Below are positions 1 to 5,012 of a DNA stretch of 11,568 bases, piece after piece. Source of the DNA: Oscillospiraceae bacterium (lineage in GTDB: Bacteria; Bacillota_A; Clostridia; Oscillospirales; Oscillospiraceae); contig SVLA01000061.1 in the NCBI GenBank assembly GCA_015068175.1, forward strand, positions 1-11,568, written 5' to 3'. Each line of letters begins with the position of its first letter. The stretch's first letter is position 1. Both the position numbers and the translations under genes were made by a program. The notes beneath the pieces are model-generated. The model had not been told where the DNA came from and did not search any database. It saw only the letters and a list, made by a program, of their open reading frames with translations.

Positions 1-155
1 TCTTCAAAGAGCTTGCCCACAGTATCCATGCCCTTCTGGCAGGCTTCCATAGCCTTGTTGGCATCTTCGGGATTGTCCACGGCTTCCAGAATCTCCTTCA
101 CGGTATCCTCGTCCAGTTCACCCATGGCAACCGCCAATGCTTCAAAATCGATCAT
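1..155 (-). CDS. Methyltransferase cognate corrinoid protein, N-terminal part (partial)
   Basis: Only the first 51 codons are in the window; the gene continues beyond base 1. The protein starts MIDFEALAVAMGELDEDTV and reaches KALEACQKGMDTVGKLFE, which is the helical cap region (B12-binding_2 type) that precedes the cobalamin-binding Rossmann domain in MtaC/MtbC/MtqC-like corrinoid proteins. The DxHxxG B12-binding motif would lie outside the window and was not seen. The family carries a methyl group on Co(I)/Co(III) cobalamin between a substrate methyltransferase and a tetrahydrofolate methyltransferase, and homologues of both lie just upstream on the same strand. The ATG at 155 is preceded by AGGAGA about 9 nt upstream. 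It is separated from the MT-II-like gene by 139 nt filled mostly by a palindromic repeat. The family call is firm for the cap domain; the methyl donor is unknown. Confidence 0.85.
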   Translation of the reverse strand, partial: MIDFEALAVAMGELDEDTVKEILEAVDNPEDANKAMEACQKGMDTVGKLFE

Positions 156-183
156 AATATGTAGTCTCCTTTTCAATATCTTG

Positions 184-285
184 GCTCCCCCTCTGGGGGA
201 GCTGTCAAAAATCTCTGATTTTTGACTGAGAGGGCCCTCTCCGCCCCAAACTTTCAGTTTGGGGCACCTCTCCCAAAGGGAGAGG
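184..285. repeat. Mirror-symmetric intergenic palindromic repeat (four hairpins around a central palindrome)
   Basis: Five perfect inverted repeats lie in a row. Hairpin 1 is 184-202 (8-bp stem, 3-nt loop). Hairpin 2 is 204-226 (10-bp stem, 3-nt loop). A 14-bp palindrome is at 228-241. Hairpin 3 is 243-265 (10-bp stem, 3-nt loop). Hairpin 4 is 267-285 (8-bp stem, 3-nt loop). The two halves resemble each other's reverse complement, so the whole reads as two REP-like units head to head. It sits between two genes of one operon. I recall similar units (GGGAGCTGTC...GACTGAG) scattered between genes in gut Clostridia. It may be a non-autonomous mobile repeat, an mRNA-stabilising element, or an attenuator that sets the level of the corrinoid protein. 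Its function is not shown. Confidence 0.85.
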
Positions 286-294
286 CAAGGGGCG

Positions 295-1104
295 TTATTT
301 CTTCTGTCCAAACAGTCCCTTGCGGTAAGCCCGGTTGTATTTCCGGCCGCCCTTGTCCTTCATCCGCAGGGCTTCGCAGGCGTAGATCGTGCCCATCATA
401 TCCTGCGCGCAGGGATCCATAATGGCGCTGTCCAACCCGGCGGCGATGGCATAGGCCATGCAGTTCATATTCACATATTTCCGGGCCGGCATATCAAAGC
501 TGATATTGGAAATTGCGCCGGTCACCTTCACCTCCGGGGCATATTCATGGATGGCCCGGATGCAATACGCAAAATCCTCCATGGCCGAAGGCATGGTGGC
601 CAAAGCCATAACACAGGGGTCAATGTGCAGTTGCTTCAGCGCCACGCCATACCGATCCGCCTTGTCGATGATCCGCTGGGCGATCTCCACTTTTTGGGCC
701 GGTTCCGCAGGAATGCCGCCCTGATCGCAGGTCAGGCCCACCACTTCCCAGGGTGTTCCGGCGATGAAGGGGAAAATGGTCTCGCACTTGTCCCCTTCTT
801 CATTGACGGAGTTGACCATACCCGGCTTTTTTACATGGCCCTCCTCCAGGATCCGGGCCAGCAGCTTTGCATTGGGGCTGTCAATACACAGCGGCACATC
901 GGTGCATCCCTGCATCAATCCAATGAGCCATACCATGGTCTCATATTCGATCTCCGTGGCCGTGGAGGGGGCGCAATCCAGGAAATGGGCGCCGGCCGCC
1001 GCCTGGGCCAGGGTCCGCTCCACGATCAGCGCCTCGTTCTTTTCTGCGATCGCCTGCTTCACAGAGGGGATCGCGCCGTTGATCTTTTCACCAATGATGA
1101 TCAT
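295..1104 (-). CDS. Pterin-binding methyltransferase, MT-II-like (methyltetrahydrofolate:corrinoid)
   Basis: The 269-aa protein is a single TIM-barrel pterin-binding domain of the dihydropteroate synthase/AcsE/MtrH class, at about the usual length for AcsE. Visible family motifs are the N-terminal IIIGEKING (residues 2-10), FLDCAPS (D43), CIDSPN (D75, N78), NSVNEE (about 98-103), IDPC (D162) and GAISNISFDMP (N200), which matches the GLSNxSFGLP pterin site of AcsE. It is predicted to move a methyl group between the corrinoid protein and tetrahydrofolate in the cytoplasm. I chose the ATG at 1104 over a GTG at 1113 because that GTG lies inside the GAGGTG ribosome binding site. The upstream small ORF ends only 12 nt before this start, which suggests translational coupling. 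Its neighbours (UroD-type methyltransferase and corrinoid protein) support the MT-II role. The direction of methyl flow is inferred. Confidence 0.88.
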   Translation of the reverse strand: MIIIGEKINGAIPSVKQAIAEKNEALIVERTLAQAAAGAHFLDCAPSTATEIEYETMVWLIGLMQGCTDVPLCIDSPNAKLLARILEEGHVKKPGMVNSVNEEGDKCETIFPFIAGTPWEVVGLTCDQGGIPAEPAQKVEIAQRIIDKADRYGVALKQLHIDPCVMALATMPSAMEDFAYCIRAIHEYAPEVKVTGAISNISFDMPARKYVNMNCMAYAIAAGLDSAIMDPCAQDMMGTIYACEALRMKDKGGRKYNRAYRKGLFGQKK

Positions 1105-1116
1105 ATCGCCCACCTC

Positions 1117-1245
1117 TTAACCGTCCGTCAAAATGGTCAGCAGCAGCCGCATCATTTTCTCCCGCATGGGGCCGAAATACCAGGGCACCAGCTTTTTCAT
1201 CAATTTATGATAACCTTCGGGGTAAGACTTGAATTCATTTTTCAT
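1117..1245 (-). CDS. 42-aa small protein inside the methyltransferase operon, unknown function
   Basis: I do not recognise this 42-aa protein. It begins MKNEFKSYPEGYHKLMKKL and ends RLLLTILTDG. It is basic in the middle, rich in aromatics near residues 19-24 (LVPWYF) and has a hydrophobic C-terminal stretch (residues 31-39), so it may form an amphipathic helix or bind a partner protein. It has no signal peptide. Translation looks real: GAGGTG overlaps the stop codon of the upstream UroD-like gene, the ATG lies 10 nt after that stop, and the stop of this ORF sits just before the ribosome binding site of the MT-II-like gene. It fills nearly the whole gap between the two methyltransferase genes. 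It could be an accessory or assembly factor, or a spacer peptide that couples translation. The reading frame is open further upstream (to 1362) but that part overlaps the UroD gene. Confidence 0.72.
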   Translation of the reverse strand: MKNEFKSYPEGYHKLMKKLVPWYFGPMREKMMRLLLTILTDG

Positions 1246-1255
1246 CGTCGGCACC

Positions 1256-2428
1256 TCACAGTTTGTAGCTGCTGACAAAATCGCAGACAGCCTTGTAATT
1301 CTCCCGCTTGGCATCGTTGCGGTAGCTGAGCATCTTGCCCTCGGACAGAATGAAGCCGCCATCCCTGCCCAGTTCGTCGCACAGCCGCTTGGTGTAGGCC
1401 ACGCATTCCTCCGGTGTGCCGTTGCTCAGCAGTTCCGTGGTCAGTCCGCCCATGATGCACACGTTGGGCAGGGCCTCCCGGAATGCAAAGGGGTCGTCCT
1501 GCTCAATATGGAAGGTCAGTACACCCTTGGGGTAGTCCTTGAAATACTCCGCAAACCGCAGAATGGAACCTTCCGTAAAGATGCGGATATTCATGCCCTT
1601 CTCTGCGTAAGCGTCCAGCAATTCCTTCAGATGGGGCCAGTAGAACCGCTCAAACTGCTTTTTGTTCATCACATTGTGGGCCAGCATCAGGATGGACGAA
1701 TCAAAGCAATACTTGTAATTGGGTCCCTTGCCGTTTTTGATCTTCTCAATGGCGGGGGTGATCCGCTCCGCATCCCAGCGGTCGATGAAGGCCTGGATCT
1801 GGTCCGGATTCCGCCGCATGGCCACACTGAGCTGCTGGATGCCCAGCAGATTGGAAAACAGTTCCTCAACGCCCAGCACGATGGCGCCGCTCATGGGGTT
1901 GTTGGGGGAAAGGCTGGGCAAGCCGTACTTCTTTCCGGTGATCCCCGCCATATGCAGGATGTACTTGGTATAGCGCATGTACTCCGAGAAGGTCTTTTTC
2001 CAGACGTCAAAGCCCTTTTCGTCCCAGCCTGCGCCGTATTTCTTGGGCAGGATCACTTCCCAGGCATACTTAACGGGATCGTCCAGATATTGCTGCAGCG
2101 TATCCACGGTGCAGTGGGCATGGTCGTGGATGCCTACCACATTTTCGTCATAGTAGTAGTACCCGCCCTCACCGAAGGCTTCGGTGACCGTAAACTGATT
2201 GCGGATGCCCACATCCATCAGTCCGTCCACGGGATAAGTGTCCAGGAACTTCACCACAGTTTCTTCCAGAACATCGAAATTGGTCATAGCCTGATCCAGG
2301 GTATACCCCGCATCAAAGACCTTCCAGGTCACCACATTGGCAAAATGGGGAATGCGCTCTGTTTTTTTGAAATTGGCCGCATCGCGGTAGAGTTGGACTC
2401 GCTGAGCCTGCAGTTCTTTGCCGTTCAT
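1256..2428 (-). CDS. UroD-family methyltransferase (MT-I-like, corrinoid-dependent)
   Basis: The 390-aa protein belongs to the uroporphyrinogen decarboxylase superfamily, in the branch used as substrate methyltransferases (MtaA/MtbA and O-demethylase MT-I). It is probably not a haem enzyme: it sits in one operon with a corrinoid protein and a pterin methyltransferase, and it is longer than typical HemE. The C-terminal half shows the barrel pattern GMNIRIFTEGS (279-288), TFHIEQDDPF (305-314), IMGGLTTELLSNGTPEE (325-341) and a closing LSEGKML segment. The HxC zinc site of MtaA/MtbA is absent, but E286 and H307 are spaced E-x20-H, as I recall for the zinc site of acetogen O-demethylase MT-I. The first Glu of that motif is not at the expected spacing (E269 is 16 residues away). 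I chose the second ATG (2428) because AAAGGAG lies too close to the first (2434). The substrate (methoxy or N-methyl compound) cannot be read from sequence. Confidence 0.85.
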   Translation of the reverse strand: MNGKELQAQRVQLYRDAANFKKTERIPHFANVVTWKVFDAGYTLDQAMTNFDVLEETVVKFLDTYPVDGLMDVGIRNQFTVTEAFGEGGYYYYDENVVGIHDHAHCTVDTLQQYLDDPVKYAWEVILPKKYGAGWDEKGFDVWKKTFSEYMRYTKYILHMAGITGKKYGLPSLSPNNPMSGAIVLGVEELFSNLLGIQQLSVAMRRNPDQIQAFIDRWDAERITPAIEKIKNGKGPNYKYCFDSSILMLAHNVMNKKQFERFYWPHLKELLDAYAEKGMNIRIFTEGSILRFAEYFKDYPKGVLTFHIEQDDPFAFREALPNVCIMGGLTTELLSNGTPEECVAYTKRLCDELGRDGGFILSEGKMLSYRNDAKRENYKAVCDFVSSYKL

Positions 2429-2443
2429 GCACATCTCTCCTTT

Positions 2444-2457
2444 GTGAACGTGTTCAC
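2444..2457. promoter_or_regulatory. Palindromic operator overlapping the transcription start of the methyl-transfer operon
   Basis: The sequence is GTGAAC-GT-GTTCAC on the plus strand, a perfect inverted repeat with 6-bp arms and a 2-bp centre. It begins 4 nt downstream of the -10 box of the minus-strand promoter and ends just before the AAAGGAG ribosome binding site. This position is typical for a repressor that blocks RNA polymerase. Size and sequence style resemble TetR-family operators. No regulator gene is visible in the window; it may lie beyond the left edge. Confidence 0.6.
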
Positions 2458-2461
2458 TATA

Positions 2462-2490
2462 AAGATACCATCATTCCGCAAGTCTGTCAA
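2462..2490 (-). promoter_or_regulatory. Sigma-A-type promoter of the methyl-transfer operon
   Basis: Reading the minus strand, a perfect TTGACA (-35, bases 2485-2490) is followed by a 17-bp spacer and TATCTT (-10, bases 2462-2467, 4 of 6 consensus matches). Transcription would start near 2455, inside the GTGAAC palindrome. Confidence 0.72.
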
Positions 2491-2574
2491 TTCCTGCCGC
2501 AAAACTTTGTAGGAATGCACCGCTCCGGGGGTAAAAACTTATGCTAAATGTCTATAGAATCCGTCTTCCATATC

Positions 2575-2583
2575 TGCTATAAT
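2575..2583 (+). promoter_or_regulatory. Extended -10 promoter for the 158-aa membrane protein
   Basis: TGCTATAAT is an exact extended -10 element. The -35 position (TAGAAT at 2555-2560, 17-bp spacing) is poor, which an extended -10 can tolerate. The start codon lies 27 nt downstream, after CGGAGG. The promoter is divergent from that of the methyl-transfer operon. Confidence 0.65.
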
Positions 2584-2609
2584 ACAAAAAACAAATTCGG
2601 AGGTTTCTT

Positions 2610-3086
2610 ATGGAAGGTTTTACCGTTGCTTTGGCCCTGGTGGATGCCATTCCGGTGCTGTCCTTCGGCATCAGCATGGTCATCATCGCCGGCCGTTTCG
2701 ATTCTGTCCCGTTCCTGATCGGCGCCCTCCTCTCGGTTCTGGGCGGCTGCTGCAAAGTGGCCTGGAAGCTGGTGCTGGGCATCACCAAAAAAGATCTGCG
2801 CTGGCTCAACAAGCCTTTCGTACCCATGATGGCCACCGGCTTTCTGGCCATTCTCCTCAGCCTGATCATCGATTGGAGCAAGATCCAATGGACCGCCGTC
2901 CTGGCCTCTCTCTGCTCGTTCCCCAGCCTGCTGTTCTTCATCGCCTGGATCGGTCTTATGTTCTTCATGGGCTGGTACCGCAAGCACAAATTCTCCAACA
3001 ACGACGCCCATTCCAACTGGACCGCCCAGATCATCAACGCCATCGGCCAGACCTGCCTCCTGCTGGGCATCCTCTTCGCCGGCTGA
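2610..3086 (+). CDS. Small integral membrane protein, five predicted helices, unknown function
   Basis: The 158-aa protein is mostly hydrophobic. Probable membrane helices lie at residues about 4-26, 33-57, 71-88, 96-122 and 139-157. Short charged loops separate them (ITKKDLRWLNKP at 58-69; YRKHKFSNNDAHSN at 123-136). By the positive-inside rule both basic loops would be cytoplasmic. There is no recognisable catalytic or transport motif, and I do not know the family. CGGAGG lies 9 nt before the ATG, so the start is well supported. It appears monocistronic: it has its own promoter and a stem-loop right after its stop. It is divergent from the corrinoid operon, so shared regulation by the palindrome at 2444 is possible but unproven. 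Confidence 0.75.
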   Translation: MEGFTVALALVDAIPVLSFGISMVIIAGRFDSVPFLIGALLSVLGGCCKVAWKLVLGITKKDLRWLNKPFVPMMATGFLAILLSLIIDWSKIQWTAVLASLCSFPSLLFFIAWIGLMFFMGWYRKHKFSNNDAHSNWTAQIINAIGQTCLLLGILFAG

Positions 3087-3093
3087 AACAATT

Positions 3094-3115
3094 CCCCCGA
3101 CCGCACGGCCGGGGG
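3094..3115. terminator. Stem-loop between convergent genes, probable bidirectional terminator
   Basis: CCCCCG pairs with CGGGGG around a short inner stem with one mismatch and a small loop. It fills most of the 34 nt between the stops of the convergent genes at 3086 and 3121. The flanking sequence is A/T-rich but lacks a long T run, so termination efficiency is uncertain. Confidence 0.6.
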
Positions 3116-3120
3116 ATCAT

Positions 3121-3327
3121 TTATTCCGTCTCGTATTCCGTTTCGAAACTTCCCGCAGGCAGAACGTATCCGCAATCGCACTGTTCATCCGCCACTAGGG
3201 TGCCGGTCTCGCCGATGGCGCCGCCCATCTTCACGAACACCTCCACCCACGCCCCACACCGGGGACACTTTACTTCTGCCAGCCGGGGTGTTCCTTTTCC
3301 CTCCTGGCAGCCGCTGATCAACGCCAT
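3121..3327 (-). CDS. 68-aa zinc-ribbon-like protein, unknown function
   Basis: The protein starts MALISGCQEGKGTPRLAEV and contains CPRCG (C21, C24) and, 25 residues on, CDCGY (C50, C52), with an extra Cys at position 7. The paired cysteines suggest a small zinc ribbon or rubredoxin-like metal site. The acidic tail ends FETEYETE. I do not recognise the family. The ATG at 3327 is chosen because AAGGAGG lies 7 nt upstream and a TATAAT promoter lies just before it. The longer open frame back to 3549 would run through this promoter and into the divergent Nudix gene. It is convergent with the membrane protein gene and divergent from the pyrophosphatase-like/Nudix gene. It could bind nucleic acid, deliver metal or be a regulatory subunit; nothing in the sequence decides this. 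Confidence 0.72.
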   Translation of the reverse strand: MALISGCQEGKGTPRLAEVKCPRCGAWVEVFVKMGGAIGETGTLVADEQCDCGYVLPAGSFETEYETE

Positions 3328-3354
3328 ATCCGCGCCTCCTTGTCCTTTTTCCCC

Positions 3355-3383
3355 ATTATACCCCACTTTCCCCCACCGCGCAA
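3355..3383 (-). promoter_or_regulatory. Promoter of the zinc-ribbon gene
   Basis: On the minus strand TTGCGC (3378-3383), a 17-bp spacer and a perfect TATAAT (3355-3360) lie just before the AAGGAGG ribosome binding site. The -35 box is back to back with that of the divergent plus-strand promoter, 9 nt away. Confidence 0.62.
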
Positions 3384-3392
3384 CACAAAAAC

Positions 3393-3421
3393 TTGCAATT
3401 CTCCCCACCGCATTATAAAAT
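3393..3421 (+). promoter_or_regulatory. Promoter of the pyrophosphatase-like/Nudix gene
   Basis: TTGCAA (3393-3398), a 17-bp spacer and TAAAAT (3416-3421) lie 20 nt before the ATG. TATAAA at 3414-3419 is an alternative -10 with a 15-bp spacer. The region from 3355 to 3421 is a compact divergent promoter pair. Confidence 0.55.
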
Positions 3422-3441
3422 AAACCCAAAGGAGGGATCTT

Positions 3442-4167
3442 ATGGAACACCGAAAAGCCGCCCTGTACGCTCTGCTGGGCACCACCGTTCACGTTCAGAT
3501 CGACCGCCCCATGGGCGCCGTCCACAAGGGAATGACCTACCCCGTCCACTACGGCTATGTCCCCGGCATGATGGCCGGCGACGGTGAGGAGCAGGATGCT
3601 TACGTTTTAGGCATCACCGACCCCATTACCGCCTTTGACGGCGAAGTGGTGGGCGCCATCCTCCGGAAAAACGATGCGGAGGACAAACTCATCGTGGCCC
3701 CCGCCGGGATGCGCTTCCACCAGGCCCAAATTGCAGAAGCGGTTCATTTCCAGGAGCAATATTTTGATACCGCCGTTCTCTCTCTTCTGCACCGTTCCTG
3801 CGGTGTCCTGCCTTATCGAACGGACCGTGGCACCCGGGAATACCTGATCGTATTCGAAGAATTTTCCCAATGCTGGAGCCTGCCCAAGGGCCACATGGAA
3901 CCCGGCGAAACTGAACAGCAGACCGCCCTCCGGGAGCTTTTCGAGGAGACCGGCCTCACCGCCGCCCTGGACCCCGGCCGCTCCGCCCTTGTGGAATACC
4001 CCATCGCTCCCGCAGGCCGCAAAGAGGTCCTGATCTTCCCCGGTGAAGTCCGGGGCACGCCCCGTACCCGCCCCGGAGAGATCAGCCGATACAAATGGGT
4101 CACCGCCGAGGAGCTTCCCCAATATCTGTTCCCCGATACCGTCGCCGCCATTGCCCCCATACTATGA
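3442..4167 (+). CDS. Fusion of inorganic-pyrophosphatase-like domain and Nudix hydrolase
   Basis: The 241-aa protein has two parts. Residues about 12-92 resemble soluble class I inorganic pyrophosphatase: VQIDRPMG, YPVHYGYVPG (33-42), GDGEEQDAYVLG (46-57) and NDAEDKLIVAP (77-87). The Asp/Glu positions that bind metal in E. coli Ppa appear kept (D47, E49, D52, D78/D81), as does the Tyr of YGY, but the Lys-Tyr-Glu substrate segment near the N-terminus of Ppa is missing. Residues about 108-241 are a Nudix domain with a perfect box (G150, E156, R164-E165, E168-E169, G171). Nudix enzymes cleave X-linked nucleoside diphosphates and some release pyrophosphate, so the fused domain could hydrolyse a product or help in binding. 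GGAGGG lies 6 nt before the ATG. A terminator follows at once, so the gene is probably monocistronic. The substrate is unknown. Confidence 0.82.
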   Translation: MEHRKAALYALLGTTVHVQIDRPMGAVHKGMTYPVHYGYVPGMMAGDGEEQDAYVLGITDPITAFDGEVVGAILRKNDAEDKLIVAPAGMRFHQAQIAEAVHFQEQYFDTAVLSLLHRSCGVLPYRTDRGTREYLIVFEEFSQCWSLPKGHMEPGETEQQTALRELFEETGLTAALDPGRSALVEYPIAPAGRKEVLIFPGEVRGTPRTRPGEISRYKWVTAEELPQYLFPDTVAAIAPIL

Positions 4168-4172
4168 CCGAA

Positions 4173-4196
4173 GCCGCCGGGATCCCGGCGGCTTTT
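4173..4196 (+). terminator. Intrinsic terminator of the pyrophosphatase-like/Nudix gene
   Basis: A perfect 20-nt GC-rich palindrome (4173-4192) starts 6 nt after the stop codon and is followed by TTTT (4193-4196). The last T overlaps the stop codon of the convergent deformylase-like gene. On the minus strand the downstream sequence is not T-rich, so it works best for plus-strand transcription. Confidence 0.75.
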
Positions 4197-4609
4197 CAGA
4201 TCAATATTCCGTTGCAGTGGTCCACTTCATGCTGGATGATCTGGGCTGTAAACCCTTCATAAGTCTTGATCCGCACCTGCATCTGTTCATTCTGAAACCG
4301 CACCTTGATCTTGCGGAACCGCTTGGTCCTGCGCGGCCCCCCCAGCAGGGACAGACAGCTTTCCTCCGTCTCGTATTCCCCTTCTGCCTTCAATATCTCC
4401 GGGTTCAGCATCAGCATATACCTGCCCCCGTCATCAAAAGCAATGATCCGCTTCTGCACCCCGATCATGTTGGCCGCCATGCCCACGCAGGTCTCCTTGT
4501 GGGCCGCCAGGGTCTCCATCAGATCCCGGGCCACCGCCAGATCCTCCGCCGTGGCCGGCAAACTGACCCTGGCCAGCAGCATGGGGTCGTGGATCAGTTC
4601 CTTAACCAT
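4196..4609 (-). CDS. Peptide deformylase-like protein with altered motif 1
   Basis: The 137-aa protein has the three deformylase motifs in order. Motif 1 is GMAANMIG (residues 43-50), motif 2 is ESCLS (83-87) with metal-ligand C85, and motif 3 is QHEVDH (126-131) with H127, H131 and catalytic E128. Deformylases remove the N-formyl group from nascent proteins using Fe2+. Canonical motif 1 is GxGxAAxQ, whose Gln stabilises the transition state; here that position is Met. The protein is also shorter than typical Def (about 150-170 aa). It may be a second, specialised deformylase or have another amide substrate. The start (4609) overlaps the end of the upstream MutT-like gene by 8 nt (ATGGTTAA), so translation is probably coupled. 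A longer upstream frame exists but lies inside the MutT gene. It is last in the PfkB-MutT-deformylase operon. Confidence 0.83.
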   Translation of the reverse strand: MVKELIHDPMLLARVSLPATAEDLAVARDLMETLAAHKETCVGMAANMIGVQKRIIAFDDGGRYMLMLNPEILKAEGEYETEESCLSLLGGPRRTKRFRKIKVRFQNEQMQVRIKTYEGFTAQIIQHEVDHCNGILI

Positions 4610-5012
4610 GGCCGTAGACCTCCATGATCCGCCGCAGGATCTCCTCATCCGCCGGGCAGAAATCATATTCCGGGATCTGACTGGGCAAAAGCCAGCGAAT
4701 ATCCGCATGCTCCAGCATTTGAGGGACACCCTGGGCGATCGCCGCATGAAACAGCGTCAGTTCCACCGTAATATCCGGGTATTCGTGGATCACTTCCATA
4801 AATACGTCCCCCGGCAGGATCTGAACCGCCAGCTCCTCCCGGCATTCCCGGACCAGCGCCTCTTCCTTGGTCTCCCCCGGCTCCACCTTGCCGCCTACAA
4901 ATTCCCACAGCAATCCCCGGGCCTTGTGCGCCGGCCGCTGGCAGGCCATAAACCGGACTCCGTCCCAGATCAGGGCCGCCACCACCCGGGTGATCTTCCG
5001 TTTCTCCATCAT
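4602..5012 (-). CDS. MutT-like Nudix hydrolase (8-oxo-dGTP diphosphatase family)
   Basis: The 136-aa protein has the length and layout of MutT: ITRVVAALIWDGVRFMACQR at the N-terminus, WEFVGGKVEPGET leading into the Nudix box (G41, E47, R55-E56, E59-E60), and a C-terminal DIRWLLPSQIPEYDFCPAD as in MutT (W..L..L..y.f.paD). The box has two mild changes: Ala62 at the usual Gly and Cys57 at the usual aliphatic position. MutT removes oxidised dGTP from the nucleotide pool, but many relatives act on other nucleotides, so the substrate is inferred. The start at 5012 overlaps the stop of the PfkB gene as ATGA, and GAGGAGG lies 5 nt upstream, which supports this start and translational coupling. The longer frame to 5129 lies inside the PfkB gene. 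Confidence 0.85.
   Translation of the reverse strand: MMEKRKITRVVAALIWDGVRFMACQRPAHKARGLLWEFVGGKVEPGETKEEALVRECREELAVQILPGDVFMEVIHEYPDITVELTLFHAAIAQGVPQMLEHADIRWLLPSQIPEYDFCPADEEILRRIMEVYGHG

Noticed and set aside
184..285. The row of hairpins as a short CRISPR array
   Set aside because: The hairpins differ in sequence, have no spacers of even length and no cas gene is near.
259..1275. A 338-codon plus-strand open frame opposite the MT-II-like gene
   Set aside because: It starts inside the palindromic repeat and has shadow-type composition; the minus-strand pterin-binding protein is clearly real.
1229..2512. A 427-codon plus-strand open frame opposite the UroD-like gene
   Set aside because: No ribosome binding site, no recognisable motif, and full overlap with a well-supported minus-strand gene.
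3328..3549. An N-terminal extension of the zinc-ribbon protein
   Set aside because: It would run through the TATAAT promoter and into the divergent Nudix gene; the ATG at 3327 has a good ribosome binding site.
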